A stretch of DNA of 64,000 nucleotides from Nostoc sp. UHCC 0302 (GTDB taxonomy: Bacteria > Cyanobacteriota > Cyanobacteriia > Cyanobacteriales > Nostocaceae): contig NZ_CP151099.1 of NCBI RefSeq assembly GCF_038096175.1, positions 3,164,501 through 3,228,500 of the forward strand. The letters are read 5' to 3'. Below are positions 18,327 to 27,834 of this stretch, in pieces. Position 1 is the first letter of the stretch; the number at the start of each line of letters is the position of its first letter. Both the position numbers and the translations under genes were made by a program. The notes beneath the pieces were generated by a model. The model did no database searches. It was given only the letters and a program-made list of their open reading frames with translations, and was not told the origin of the DNA.

Positions 18327-18498
18327 AACCACAGTTTTATTTATACAAATCTTTAACAGTAATCAACTTTTACTACCGTTGCACTACATCTCAACTACAA
18401 ATGAGATATATTGAAACCACAGTTTTATTTATACAAATCTTTAACAGTAATCAACTTTTACTACCGTTGCACTACATCTCAACTACAAATGAGATATT
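18323..18498. repeat. Direct tandem duplication, 2 x 88 bp
   Basis: The 88 bases at 18323-18410 are repeated at 18411-18498 with one difference, at the last position. The first copy includes the stop codon of the HAF gene. Each unit ends with a small hairpin (ATCTC-AACTACAAAT-GAGAT). Near-identity indicates a recent duplication. Confidence 0.95.
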
Positions 18499-18771
18499 TA
18501 GTTCGCAATTTTAAATCCTGTTCTTGGCAAAAAGGCTCAACACCTTAGTCACGGGCTAAAACCGCCCCCTGTTGCTTTTGAGAGAGTATCTCTTGCTGCT
18601 TGAGCCGCTCTTTTACAAGAATCTCATTCCCGGATACCCCCGATGGTGCAATTCTTTTAGGCTGGGGTAATATTGACTTCACGACCTGGGCGGCAAGATT
18701 TCCTTACGAATCATTATTAAATGCCAGCCCATTCCTGTTAATATTTCTCAGGAGTTCAAAGGGCAATTTAT

Positions 18772-19092
18772 TCAGTTTATCCACTGCTTATTGTTTCCAC
18801 TCACAGAAATACGTTTCCACAGGTCGATAAGTTCAATAGTATCGAAAAACGCCACTACCTTGACAATACGCCCATTTTTCATAGTCATATACCAGGAATA
18901 GGTGTTGGTGTATGGTTTGCCGTCTTTGGCTTTTGCTGTTCTATCCCATAAGGCAATTACTGTGTCGCCCTCGGCATAAATACTCCGGATACTAGGTACT
19001 ATTCTTACGCTCAATCGCTCGTTAATTGGCGCGATCGCTTCCTCTACAGATCGAAGAAACGACCAGTGCCATTTGCCTATTTGGCAAAGCCT
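18772..19092 (-). pseudogene. SnoaL-like gene lacking its N-terminus
   Basis: The - strand frame encodes GKWHWSFLRSVEEAIAPINE, VRIVPSIRSIYAEGDTVIAL, TAKAKDGKPYTNTYSWYMTM and KNGRIVKVVAFFDTIELIDL. This is the second half of a SnoaL/ketosteroid-isomerase-like protein. The first third, including the expected start helix, is absent upstream, where the next recognisable sequence is the type A MITE copy 2. Downstream, 18516-18771 also reads coding-like on the - strand (VKERLKQQEILSQKQQG) but is interrupted by stops and not recognised. Confidence 0.65.
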
Positions 19093-19185
19093 TCGCGTAC
19101 TATCTCTTTATTCTGGCTCTCATTAGATTGTACAATCTGGGGGTAAATGAGCAACGGTACAGATAGTTGCGCTAAGGCTGTAACC

Positions 19186-19383
19186 GAATGGCACTAAGTT
19201 AAGCGTAAACCCTTGATATAACTGGATGAGAGGGTGTGGCGTGTGGGGTTGCAGGTATTGGGGAATCAAGAAAATGTTGAACTCCTTGACGCAACTAAAG
19301 TTTAATTGTCTTAAACACTACACCCTGCACCCTACCCCCAACACCCTGCCCTGACGAGGTTTTACCTTTTCTTATTGCCATTC
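19186..19383. mobile_element. MITE-like element, type A, copy 2 (198 bp)
   Basis: In inverse orientation to copy 1, it shares long blocks with it (such as AAAACCTCGTCAGGGCAGGG on the complement). Ends are GAATGGCACTAAG and CTTATTGCCATTC, one mismatch in 13. A perfect 10-bp direct repeat, GGCTGTAACC, flanks it at 19176-19185 and 19384-19393. It has no coding capacity. Confidence 0.9.
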
Positions 19384-19544
19384 GGCTGTAACCCTTGATG
19401 TATAAGCATTCTAACAATCGATATTTTTGGCAATTCTCAATTTACCAATCAACCTATAGATTATTTGGTGCAACAATTTAATACGGCTCATCTTGGGTTT
19501 GAAGCTCCTAAATTTCAGAGACTTCAATTGGTAAAGTTTTAATC

Positions 19545-19647
19545 GGCGTTGCTGAATTTAGATATGAAATGCAAAAATCGGGTACTCTCAATTCTTGCTA
19601 TCTGCATCTCTGCGTGAAACAAATTCATATTCTCACTCAGCAACGCC
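19545..19647. mobile_element. MITE-like element, type C, 103 bp
   Basis: Perfect 11-bp inverted ends (GGCGTTGCTGA at 19545-19555 and its complement at 19637-19647) are flanked by an 8-bp direct repeat, TTTTAATC, at 19537-19544 and 19648-19655. The interior is non-coding. The rest of 19394-19829 holds no gene; an overlapping HIP1-rich palindrome (GGCGATCGCC) lies at about 19658. Confidence 0.8.
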
Positions 19648-19829
19648 TTTTAATCCTGGCGATCGCCTACGGCGGGCGGATACGCCATCGCAGTATTGAA
19701 AGTAGCTCATCAAGTCCTTAGCGTAAGTTTCGGAACGGATGCTCATTTCACCCCATCTATTAGTATTTCTCATGCAATCAAAAACACCAGAGATCAGGCT
19801 GCCTTTTCATGGCTGAGTCTTCCAACTCC

Positions 19830-20660
19830 TTATCTGTAATCAGTGGATTCAGCCAGAGTTCGCCATTTTGCCGTTTCTTGCTCGACGTAAGCGTTTTTCT
19901 CAGCAATTACCTGAAGGGTGTCTGTCCCTAGAGGCAACCGCAGAGGTGGGGTATCTGCGTTGGCGATCTCAAGGATCGCCTGGGCAAGTTTAGTGGGATC
20001 TCCCAGTTGTTGATAGTTATGTTCAGATGCGAGGTTACGGGTTTTACCGACGGTCTGGTCATAATCAGGAATTTGCGTTACAGTTTTTTGAAGCGAACTG
20101 CCATCGAGAAAATTGGTACGAAAGTATCCCGGTTCGACAACGGTAGCATGGATTCCCAAAGGAGCTAGCTCATCGTGCAGCGCTTCAGTAATGCCTTCAA
20201 CAGCAAATTTGGTTGAGCAATAGATGCCCCACCCTGAAGAGGAACGATAGCCACCGAGCGACGATAGGTTAATGATGTGTCCAAAGCGGCGCTGACGCAT
20301 ACTGGGCAACACGGCACGGATCACATTCAACAGCCCGAAGACGTTCGTGCGGTATACTCGCTCAACCTCTTGAGCACTGGTTTCTTCAATGCCTCCGAGC
20401 AAACCGAATCCCGCATTGTTGACTAACACATCGATCTGCCCAAAGCGTTCCAGTCCTGCTGCAACTGCTGCTTTCACTTGAGCCTCGTCAGTAATATCTA
20501 GGCTGAGCGTCAACACATTTTGACTGGACTCAAACTGATGCAAATCAGCTTTGTCGCGGGCGGTTGCAATTAATTGGTTATCTGCTGCCAAAACTGCTTT
20601 CGCGATTTCGGCTCCAATTCCACGGGAAGCACCTGTAATAAACCATGTTCTCTGAGTCAT
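19830..20660 (-). CDS. SDR-family oxidoreductase
   Basis: This 276-residue classical short-chain dehydrogenase has the cofactor motif TGASRGIGAEIAKAV, the LVNNAGFGLLGG motif, the active-site Ser in INLSSLGGYRSSSG, and YxxxK in GIYCSTKFAVEG. The substrate is unknown. AGGAG lies upstream of the start on the - strand. It is divergent from an AraC-type regulator 318 bp away, a common arrangement in which the regulator controls the reductase. Confidence 0.92.
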   Translation of the reverse strand: MTQRTWFITGASRGIGAEIAKAVLAADNQLIATARDKADLHQFESSQNVLTLSLDITDEAQVKAAVAAGLERFGQIDVLVNNAGFGLLGGIEETSAQEVERVYRTNVFGLLNVIRAVLPSMRQRRFGHIINLSSLGGYRSSSGWGIYCSTKFAVEGITEALHDELAPLGIHATVVEPGYFRTNFLDGSSLQKTVTQIPDYDQTVGKTRNLASEHNYQQLGDPTKLAQAILEIANADTPPLRLPLGTDTLQVIAEKNAYVEQETAKWRTLAESTDYR

Positions 20661-20978
20661 CTGTAAATCTCCTTAGATTAAGTTAGTAACACAGCTAGAT
20701 TCTTGTCCTTTTTGGGCAGTTGTAAAAGCGGTATTCTTGCTCCGTTCTCACCTCGATTTTGTAATCAAAGCGATTTGGATTTGCTTGTTGTACCCTGTTT
20801 TATTGCCTTATTCTTTCATTGCCTTTCTGGGATAGGATTATCATAAGCTTAAGCAGAAGGGTTATAAATACATAAACCTCGCAGATTATTGCCTGATCCT
20901 CTCAAGCATTCAAATAGTACTCAAAAGAATCCTCTATAATAAGCGCAGCAAAATGATCGGAGTGATCGAGAAACTGCT
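20661..20978. promoter_or_regulatory. Divergent promoter region, SDR / AraC regulator
   Basis: The 318-bp gap between the two divergent genes should hold both promoters and the regulator site. Visible features are a TATAAT-like hexamer (TCTATAATAA at about 20932) before the AraC gene, a GATCGGAGTGATCG imperfect repeat at about 20953-20970, and AAGCTTAAGC at about 20847. No operator can be assigned with certainty. Confidence 0.4.
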
Positions 20979-21899
20979 ATGGCAATTGAACCCTTGAAAC
21001 GCGAGATGGCGATTCATGCTTGTCAAGAACTGGTAGAATTAGTGACCCGCCATACGAATGACTTGGGTAATGGTATCCATTCAACCGCAATCAATCAGTT
21101 AGAATTTATGCGGGAATCTGCTGCTCCGACAGCACTCTGTGCTGTATATGAACCGACTCTTTGCATTATTCTTCAAGGCAAAAAAGAAACTTTACTGGGA
21201 AAGGAAACCTATCAGTATGGTGCGGCTCAATATATCGTTGTCACAGTGGATTTACCGCTCAGTGGAAACATTGTCGAAGCGACAGCAGACAAACCGTATC
21301 TAGGATTTAAGCTGAGCCTGGACGCAACTCAACTTTGGAATATTATTGACCAAATTCAGCGCAGCCCAGATAAAAAAGAAACTTCGGTTAGAGGCTTGTT
21401 CGTCAGTGATGCTAATGCATCGTTGATTAATTGTGCCACCAGACTAACACAGCTTCTGGATACGCCCCAGGATATTCCATTCTTGGCACCGATGATTATT
21501 CGCGAAATCTATTACCGCCTTTTAATTGGCGAACAAGACGAAGCAGTTCGCCAGATTGCGACATCCGGTAGCAATATGCAGCGCGTGGCAGAGGTAATTA
21601 AACGGATCAAAGCTGATTTTAAAAAATCATTGCGCGTTGATGATTTGGCTCAGCAAGCGAGTATGTCTCCTGCATCATTCCATCGCCATTTTAAGGCAGT
21701 CACCTCAATGAGTCCATTGCAATATCAAAAACAGTTGAGATTATTGGAAGCACGTCGTCTGATGCTGGCTGAAAACGCTGATGCAACCCAGGCGGCTTAT
21801 CAGGTTGGTTATGAGAGTCCTTCACAGTTCAGTCGTGAATATTCCCGCTTATTTGGTACCCCACCCATGAAGGATATTGAACGTTTACGAATCGCCTGA
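20979..21899 (+). CDS. AraC-family transcriptional regulator
   Basis: This 306-residue regulator has an AraC_N ligand-binding half (about 20-190, with YEPTLCIILQGKKETLLG) and two C-terminal helix-turn-helix motifs: LRVDDLAQQASMSPASFHRH and ATQAAYQVGYESPSQFSREY. The end FGTPPMKDIERLR is typical of the group. It is divergent from the SDR gene at 19830-20660, so that gene is the likely target. The ligand is unknown. Confidence 0.93.
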   Translation: MAIEPLKREMAIHACQELVELVTRHTNDLGNGIHSTAINQLEFMRESAAPTALCAVYEPTLCIILQGKKETLLGKETYQYGAAQYIVVTVDLPLSGNIVEATADKPYLGFKLSLDATQLWNIIDQIQRSPDKKETSVRGLFVSDANASLINCATRLTQLLDTPQDIPFLAPMIIREIYYRLLIGEQDEAVRQIATSGSNMQRVAEVIKRIKADFKKSLRVDDLAQQASMSPASFHRHFKAVTSMSPLQYQKQLRLLEARRLMLAENADATQAAYQVGYESPSQFSREYSRLFGTPPMKDIERLRIA

Positions 21900-22059
21900 A
21901 CATTGCAGTTCACTATAAATAGCAGACATTACACTTCTGGGCTAATACGTGGAATAGGTGCGTCAAGAACCTAAACTTGAATTTGTCAGTTGAGCGAGTG
22001 CACAATGTAACAGTTTAATCGAGTTATCAGTCTATTGTTCACAAGTTGGCGCTTTGGTC

Positions 22060-22240
22060 AGAGTTCGCAAGTATTTAATCGCAGAGAAAATAGCAGGTAA
22101 TACCGTCGGGGCGAAAATCAGCCGCAATCATGAAGTTTAGGAGAACCTCTACGTCTCGGCGCAAAGTTATCTTAATCAACACTTGGTTAGATGGTCAACG
22201 CCAGTAAGCGACAAGAGTTAACGCTCAAAGGATAAAGGTT
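22060..22240 (+). pseudogene. Second, decayed copy of the 16430-16590 gene end
   Basis: The sequence from CAAGTATTTAATCGCAGAG onward matches the 3' end of the gene fragment at 15795-16601 at most positions. The Trp codon of the VWENLYVSAQ segment has become TAG (about 22138), and the tail is diverged. Upstream of 22060 the similarity stops. It is a nonfunctional duplicate. Confidence 0.75.
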
Positions 22241-22274
22241 AAACTTCAACACCAGAAAACAGAACAGTCTGATG

Positions 22275-22424
22275 GGAGCAGCAACAAGAAACAATAGAGG
22301 CTTACATTCAAGAGATCCCTAAGTATAACATTGCACTCGAATTTAGCCCTAATGACTTAAAGACTCTTAAACGCAAAAGCTACGAACTAGAAAAGTTATC
22401 CCAGCTACAGCTAGAGCAACAGTA
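22275..22424 (+). pseudogene. Fragment of an unrecognised gene
   Basis: The frame reads EQQQETIEAYIQEIPKYNIA, LEFSPNDLKTLKRKSYELEK and LSQLQLEQQ, then stop. There is no start codon or upstream continuation. The residues look like the C-terminus of a helical protein. It directly precedes the left end of the IS4-like element. Confidence 0.35.
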
Positions 22425-22478
22425 GCACGTTGATGCAATTGTCAGTTTAAAGCAAGCGCTCACTACATTTGATATATT

Positions 22479-23666
22479 TAGAACTTACGCATTGACAGAA
22501 AATTAAGACTATGCAACCAAGCATAGCTTCTGTGTTAGTTGTTCTAAAATAAAGTCACGAGCTACTTGAAGAGATAAATTTCTTTGGAGTTCATACCAGT
22601 TTTCAATTAACTCTTCTGCCCGTATTAATTCTAATTGTGTAAAAGCTCGAATAGCGCTAGAAAAATGAGTTCTGATTGCCTCAGTTGTTCTAACCATAAA
22701 TTGAGCAATACCACAGACTTTTTTAATCGCTCTGTGGTAACACTCAATTCCCCAATGTATTGAATGTAATTCTTTTAATTCTACTCTAGAAATTGAAGAG
22801 AGTGCATCTTTTTCAGGGGTATACATAATGTAATATCTGTAAGTTTCGTTTTTGAAACTTCTCCGAAATACCTTTACCTGACCAAAATTTTTGAGATACA
22901 CTATTAAACCAGATTCGGGGATTTATAAATTTTGAACTTGGGTAAAATTTTTACCACCAACCGAGCATGAGCGATTTTTAGCCACACCAGTTAAAAACCC
23001 TAATCCCTTGTTTTTCAGTAACTTCAGGTTTTCTTTGCTGGAATACCAAGCGTCAGTAGTCACTCTTTTAGGCTTTAAACCCCAATCCATTACTTCAGTA
23101 ATCATTTCTCGTAAATAATCATTTTTAGTCTTCTAGTCTTGTTTGTTATAAATGCGGTAATTTACAGACACAGATTTACCTGACAAATCCGTGTAATACA
23201 AGGTGATTAACTGAATTCACTTGACGGCACGATGATGTCTACCTGAATAGTAATAGCCGATTAGCTCTGTTATTTTTGGGTCGCTATGAGGCTTGTCAAT
23301 TACTGTATCATCTCCACTTAAAGTGCCTCCCATTAGATTGATGTTTGGCTTTATTTGTTCAAATAAAACAAGAGGGTTCATACCGCTCACGTAACAAAAA
23401 TCTATTGACACTATAATGCGAAAAATTTTTCATGATTTCTGCCAAACGGGTGCAGCCTGGATATTTCGATTCTGCCAGCAGAAACAACGTATAAGTATCC
23501 AAGTCACATTTAGCAGTTGATGGTTTTGTAATCGCTCTAATCGTCCGAACCCTAAATACAGATAGGTAAATTATCTATTTTTCACGCCTCTGGTAACAAG
23601 CGTTCGCTTGTTTGTTCTGTCTTTTTTTACGCATTTCTTGGCTTTATTGTCAATGCGTAAATTCTA
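22479..23666 (-). mobile_element. IS4/IS701-like insertion sequence, inactive
   Basis: Terminal inverted repeats of 19 bp with one mismatch are TAGAACTTACGCATTGACA at 22479-22497 and the complement of TAGAATTTACGCATTGACA at 23648-23666. ATATT occurs directly outside both ends (22474-22478 and 23667-23671) and may be the target duplication, though the region is AT-rich. The 1188-bp element holds one broken transposase gene on the - strand. Confidence 0.75.
22509..23560 (-). pseudogene. IS4/IS701-like transposase, broken
   Basis: Conserved pieces follow in order on the - strand: TRLAEIMKNFSHYSVNRFLL, GGTLSGDDTVIDKPHSDPK, WGLKPKRVTTDAWYSSKENL and HWGIECYHRAIKKVCGIAQF, ending LEQLTQKLCLVA. These match the DDE transposases of IS4-superfamily elements. 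The frame is interrupted by a frameshift near 23400, an indel around 23110-23216, and an in-frame TAA at about 22922 between VQNL and IPESG. It cannot make a full protein. Confidence 0.85.
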
Positions 23667-23758
23667 ATATTTTAAGGATGAGCATCATTAAAATGTAGTT
23701 ACTAAAATTTACTAAAATTTAGTAATCACCATAAAAGTACTGGAAGAACTGTTTAAAT

Positions 23759-25159
23759 TTATAATACTTGTTCGAAATTACGGCAATAAACTTGCTCGGT
23801 GTAATCTTGAAAATTCTTTTCTGAATAAAATGGAAACCTTGTTAAAGTAGCTTTTTGAATATATTTAATTAATGGACGACGGAAGTTTTGATATTTTTCA
23901 AAAGCTGCATTTATAACTTGCTCGTTATCCCAGTTATTTTCTTGTGCAATTTGAGCGATAAGTGTTGTAATAGAAAGTGCATCTTCAAGTCCTTGATTTA
24001 CTCCTTGACCCATGAAAGGAGGCATCCCATGTGCTGCATCTCCAACTAATACAACTCGCCCTTTACTCCAAAACGGTTGAATTTCTCCAGTATGACCTTC
24101 AGTATTCGAGTTACTTCCGTTAGAAATAGAAATCTGTTCTGTAATCGCAGCGTGATGAATATGATAAAGGCGCTGTTGAATTTCAGTCGGAGAAGATAAA
24201 TGTACTAATTGCTTTAAATAAGACGGAAAATCAGCTTTTTCTAACTCTTGTTCTGCTAAATCAATTAAAGCACTTCCAGTCTTATTTTCTAGAGAATTAT
24301 AATGCAAAGGCATTTGTATCATGTATCTATAACTGTTTTGATTATGAAACAAGATAAACCTGATGCCTGTGGCAGAATTATTATTACTAACTGTTACAAT
24401 TAGTGAGTTCTGAAGAAATTTTTCTTCAATCTCTGTTTTCAGTTTGTCTCCTACCTCTGTTTTTGTGCAAAGTATTCCCGCAAATCCTGAGTATCGAGGA
24501 GTAGAAAAATTATAATAAGGACTATCTTTATAAAGTACCTTGCGAATTGTAGAATTAATCCCATCTGCGGCAACAACTAGCTTGGCTCGAAACGATTTAA
24601 TTTCTGATTGTGTATAGGTAGCATCCAAAATCTGAATTTGTGGCTCATAAGGTTTTTGCTCCCAATATGCATAAGGATTATTCTCTTCCTGAGATATGCA
24701 ATCTACTCGCACACACCCATCAAATGGTTCTTCAACAACATTTACACAACGATGATTAGCTTTTACCTGCTCTTGGGGAAGTAAATTTCTAAAAGTTGTT
24801 TGTAGTTCGTACCAAGTTATTGCTACTCGTCCCTCTCCGTAAGCTTTAGACCACACTTCAAATTCAAGAGGAATCGAGCGGATTAACTCTCCTTGTAAAT
24901 CTCTATAAACCCATTTAGGAGATAAATTAGGATTGACTGATTTCAAACCTATTGCCTTTACTTCATCGTAAGCATCAGGTACTAATGACTTGAGAACTTT
25001 CAAGCCATTTGGTAAAATGTCCACAATTTGTCCCACTTGACGAAAAGCACGAGTCTGATCCAGGACAAGAACATTTGTAATACCACGCTTATTTAAGCCA
25101 AGAGCAGTTGCTAAACCAATGGGCCCAGCACCAATTATCACAACATCAAATATTTTCAT
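23759..25159 (-). CDS. FAD-dependent monooxygenase (aromatic hydroxylase type)
   Basis: This flavoprotein has about 466 residues. IFDVVIIGAGPIGLATALGL is the ADP-binding fold, the DG motif is in LVVAADGINSTIRKVLY, and the second FAD motif is VVLVGDAAHGMPPFMGQGVN. This is the UbiH/PHBH-like group, which hydroxylates aromatic or polyene substrates with NAD(P)H and oxygen. The ATG at 25159 is preferred; a GTG three codons upstream is an alternative. Codon use is more AT-rich than in the genes at 3589-6513. It lies isolated between two insertion sequences. Confidence 0.9.
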   Translation of the reverse strand: MKIFDVVIIGAGPIGLATALGLNKRGITNVLVLDQTRAFRQVGQIVDILPNGLKVLKSLVPDAYDEVKAIGLKSVNPNLSPKWVYRDLQGELIRSIPLEFEVWSKAYGEGRVAITWYELQTTFRNLLPQEQVKANHRCVNVVEEPFDGCVRVDCISQEENNPYAYWEQKPYEPQIQILDATYTQSEIKSFRAKLVVAADGINSTIRKVLYKDSPYYNFSTPRYSGFAGILCTKTEVGDKLKTEIEEKFLQNSLIVTVSNNNSATGIRFILFHNQNSYRYMIQMPLHYNSLENKTGSALIDLAEQELEKADFPSYLKQLVHLSSPTEIQQRLYHIHHAAITEQISISNGSNSNTEGHTGEIQPFWSKGRVVLVGDAAHGMPPFMGQGVNQGLEDALSITTLIAQIAQENNWDNEQVINAAFEKYQNFRRPLIKYIQKATLTRFPFYSEKNFQDYTEQVYCRNFEQVL

Positions 25160-25256
25160 AAAAGACACATCAAAGTAGGAATACTTGATTAACAGGAAAC
25201 TTAAGACGGTTTATGATGAAGCTAGTATAAAAATACTATTAACATAGTCGTCTATG

Positions 25257-25319
25257 TTAATAAACATTAGCGATCGCTTGAATATGTTCTTGGAGGGCTT
25301 GCTTTTGTTCTGGGGTCAT
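25257..25319 (-). pseudogene. Relic of a transposase N-terminus (20 codons)
   Basis: The - strand reads MTPEQKQALQEHIQAIANVY then stop. This matches my memory of the start of a cyanobacterial ISKra4-like transposase (MTPEQKQALQxHIQAIA). The rest is missing. With only 20 residues, the identification is weak. Confidence 0.35.
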
Positions 25320-25563
25320 CGGTAGGTAAATACACTCATCTTAATTATTCTGACTGATTTTCGCCCTCTTTGCAAAAAACTGGGATGCTCCCTTAGCTAC
25401 TGCCTTACCAATACCTAATACTGTTTGAAAGTAGAAGGAAGAAAATTCAGCGGTTTTTATCTTTAAATTACATCAATGTTGAAGAAATTTGGTTTCCAAT
25501 TATCAAAAGCTGGCTAGAAATAAATTTCCCCTTAACTGAAGTTGTTTACAGCATTTACGGCTG

Positions 25564-26511
25564 TTATGAGGTACAGTAGCAGCAACTAGCAAACCAGTTT
25601 CTTAAATGTTGAGGATTTATTAAATCGAGTGCAACTGAGATTAGTTGATCAACCATTTCTGTTGTAGTTGGAGCAAAAGTACGTAAAAAAGATTTAAGTT
25701 GTGACCACCATAATTCAATTGGATTAAAATCGGGGGAGTATGGTGATAAACATATAACTTTTGCACCGACAGCTTCAATCATTGGCACAATTGAATCTAG
25801 TTTATGCGCGGATAAATTATCCCTTACTACCACTGCTCCTGACCATAAATTTGGCACTAAAAACTTTTCAATAAATAATTCAAATGCAATGCCATCCATT
25901 GAACCATTTATTGTCATTAATGCAACTACTTCTTTAATACTAATTGCTCCAATTATCGTAAATGAGTGAGCCTCTGTAGAAGGGGTTAATAGAGTAAGCT
26001 CTTGTTCCCATTTGTGAACGCGCATGAGTCCTAGTTAACCCAAGTAGAGCACCAGTTTCATCCAAAAATACTAAGTTTTCTGGCTCTATATGTTTGACCT
26101 TATCCCAAAAATTTAGTCTTAAATTTAGGACTCTCTCCGTCCCTGCTTGGGTACTCCGCTTTGTTTTTTTTTCCGATTTAATCCTAATTTCTGTAACGCA
26201 CGACACATTGCACTTTGACCTACCCAATTACCAGTCTTGTCTGCAAATAATTCACACAACTCTATCAATGTTGCATCTGGATATGATTCAACTAATTCTC
26301 TCAACTCTGTGTCAGCATTTGTTAAATGACTAAATTGGGGCTTTCCTCGCGGCTTGGATTGCAAATTTCCTTCAAGTTTTTGTTGTTTTACAAGCTTTTG
26401 TACTAAACTCTTTGAGACTGAAAAAATGTCAGCCACTTTCCTGATTGAAATGTTTTTCTCAAGATGTGCTGCAACTATTTTTTCTCGTAGATCGACAGAG
26501 TAGGACTTCAT
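25564..26511 (-). pseudogene. IS630-family transposase, two frame changes
   Basis: The N-terminal 128 residues start MKSYSVDLREKIVAAHLEKN and hold the helix-turn-helix. At a run of nine A (26164-26172, - strand) a -1 shift leads into KKTKRSTQAGTERVLNLRL and FLDETGALLG (first catalytic Asp). A second shift near 25960 leads into FTIIGAISIK, VVVRDNLSAHK (second Asp) and SPDFNPIELWW (Glu). The first shift lies on a slippery run and could be programmed; the second looks like a mutation. The stop lies within the terminal repeat. Confidence 0.82.
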
Positions 26512-26548
26512 TTAAAAGTATTTATATTTTTATCTAGTGTACCTCATA
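25565..26548 (-). mobile_element. IS630-family insertion sequence, inactive
   Basis: Ends are TATGAGGTACAGTAG at 25565-25579 and the complement of TATGAGGTACACTAG at 26534-26548, one mismatch in 15. A TA lies at each extreme, as expected for the TA target duplication of this family. The 984-bp element carries a broken DDE transposase on the - strand and interrupts a + strand membrane-protein gene. Confidence 0.85.
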
Positions 26549-27565
26549 ATAGACGCAAGTGCTGTATGCATGGTTTAGATTGGGAAGAGTATTTAGAAGG
26601 ACAAGGGTATTTTTTGGGAGCGAATATTTTTGAGTTGATCCAAGCTCATCAACACTTTATTATTATCATATATCCTGACGAAAACACCTTAAATCTATCT
26701 GGGAAATTTTATGCTGATTGGATGCGGTTATTTTACTATCGTCACAAGATACTTTGGGCTTATAATCAAAGTCGTCAAGTAAAACTTTCTTTGCAAACTT
26801 ATTTTCGTACAATTAAAGTTGGCAATGATTATATTGAGCAAACAAGAAATAAATACAGTGAGTTAAACACTCTAAACCAAATGTTAGTAAATATTCAAAA
26901 TACACTCAATGAGTATACAAAACAGTTAACTCTTTTTGATTTACAAATTGCTACGATTGATATTAATTTAAGTAACTATGAAAAACGTTTAGGAATAATC
27001 AAACAAAAAACTACCCGCATTCAAGAAAATTCAATAACAGATTTAAAATTTTTTACAGAATTTAGTAGATTAGTGAAGGATAAATATCGCTTAAAAATAA
27101 CGAAAGATTCAGAAATTTCAGAGCGATTTTTAAAATTCCAATCAGATACTATTAACGCTGTTTGTAGTCGAGTGGAAGTAGAAAAAGCCGAACGAGATCG
27201 CTAATTTCAAAATTTCGTTACTCTCCTAGCGGGAGGATGGGCTTTTGGCTCGTTTGTTGCAGCACTACCAGGATTAGCCGAAAAGAACGATAACCCCGTT
27301 AGGTCTATCCTGATCAAGTTATCTAACTTGAAACTGGATACGCTACCACCAACAACTACACAAGAACCCTGGTGGTTAATGCCAGCTACTAAAGGGATAT
27401 ATACTCTAGGCGGATTTATTATTGCTATTTTACTGTTGTTAATTTGGAGGCGTTTTTGGAGAAGATACCGTTCACCTACGATGCCTAATAGAAGAAGGAC
27501 ATAATAAAGAGTAAATGCTCTTGGCTCTCTAAATTATTGAATGACGAAATCTTCCTAAAATTGAT

Positions 27566-27609
27566 ACTATGCAGCTAAGCCTAACTTTTGTGTTAGGTGT
27601 TCTAAAATA
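27566..27609 (-). repeat. Relic of an IS4-like transposase 3' end
   Basis: On the - strand these bases encode LEHLTQKLGLAA then stop, closely matching LEQLTQKLCLVA, the C-terminus of the transposase in the IS at 22479-23666. No other part of that element is seen around it. The rest of 27505-27834 holds no gene. Confidence 0.65.
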
Positions 27610-27834
27610 TAGTATAAATATACTAAGAAATAGAGAAAGGTAGCGATCGCTGATGGTATGGAGGTTGAGCAGACTTGTCGCCGTCAAGGTCGGTAATTGA
27701 TTTTTTTGCACAAGCTTTACTGGCTGACTCTAATAATTATTTGTCTCGTCCTTCTTTGCTTCCGCAATATTAGACCTGAATCCTTACGTCTTTTCTTTGG
27801 CTGAAAGTCATTTTGGATTAATCCATAGATCAAT

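Larger units (their letters stand above)
25442..27504 (+). pseudogene. Membrane protein gene broken by IS630 and a nonsense codon
   Basis: The 5' part (25442-25564) reads KIQRFLSLNYINVEEIWFPI and IKSWLEINFPLTEVV up to the IS630 end. After the element the frame resumes at about 26549: LDWEEYLEGQGYFLGANIFE, a long coiled coil (TRNKYSELNTLNQMLVNIQN) and VEVEKAERDR, then TAA at 27202-27204. The same frame continues 99 codons: FQNFVTLLAGGWAFGSFVAA and GIYTLGGFIIAILLLLIWRR, two membrane helices, ending at 27504. The layout (soluble part, coiled coil, two C-terminal helices) resembles CorA-like proteins, but I do not assign the family. If translated, only a soluble 212-residue piece (26566-27204) would result. 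Confidence 0.65.

Noticed and set aside
18600-18830. + strand ORF of 76 codons
   Set aside because: No ribosome-binding site or motif; the opposite strand looks more coding-like but broken.
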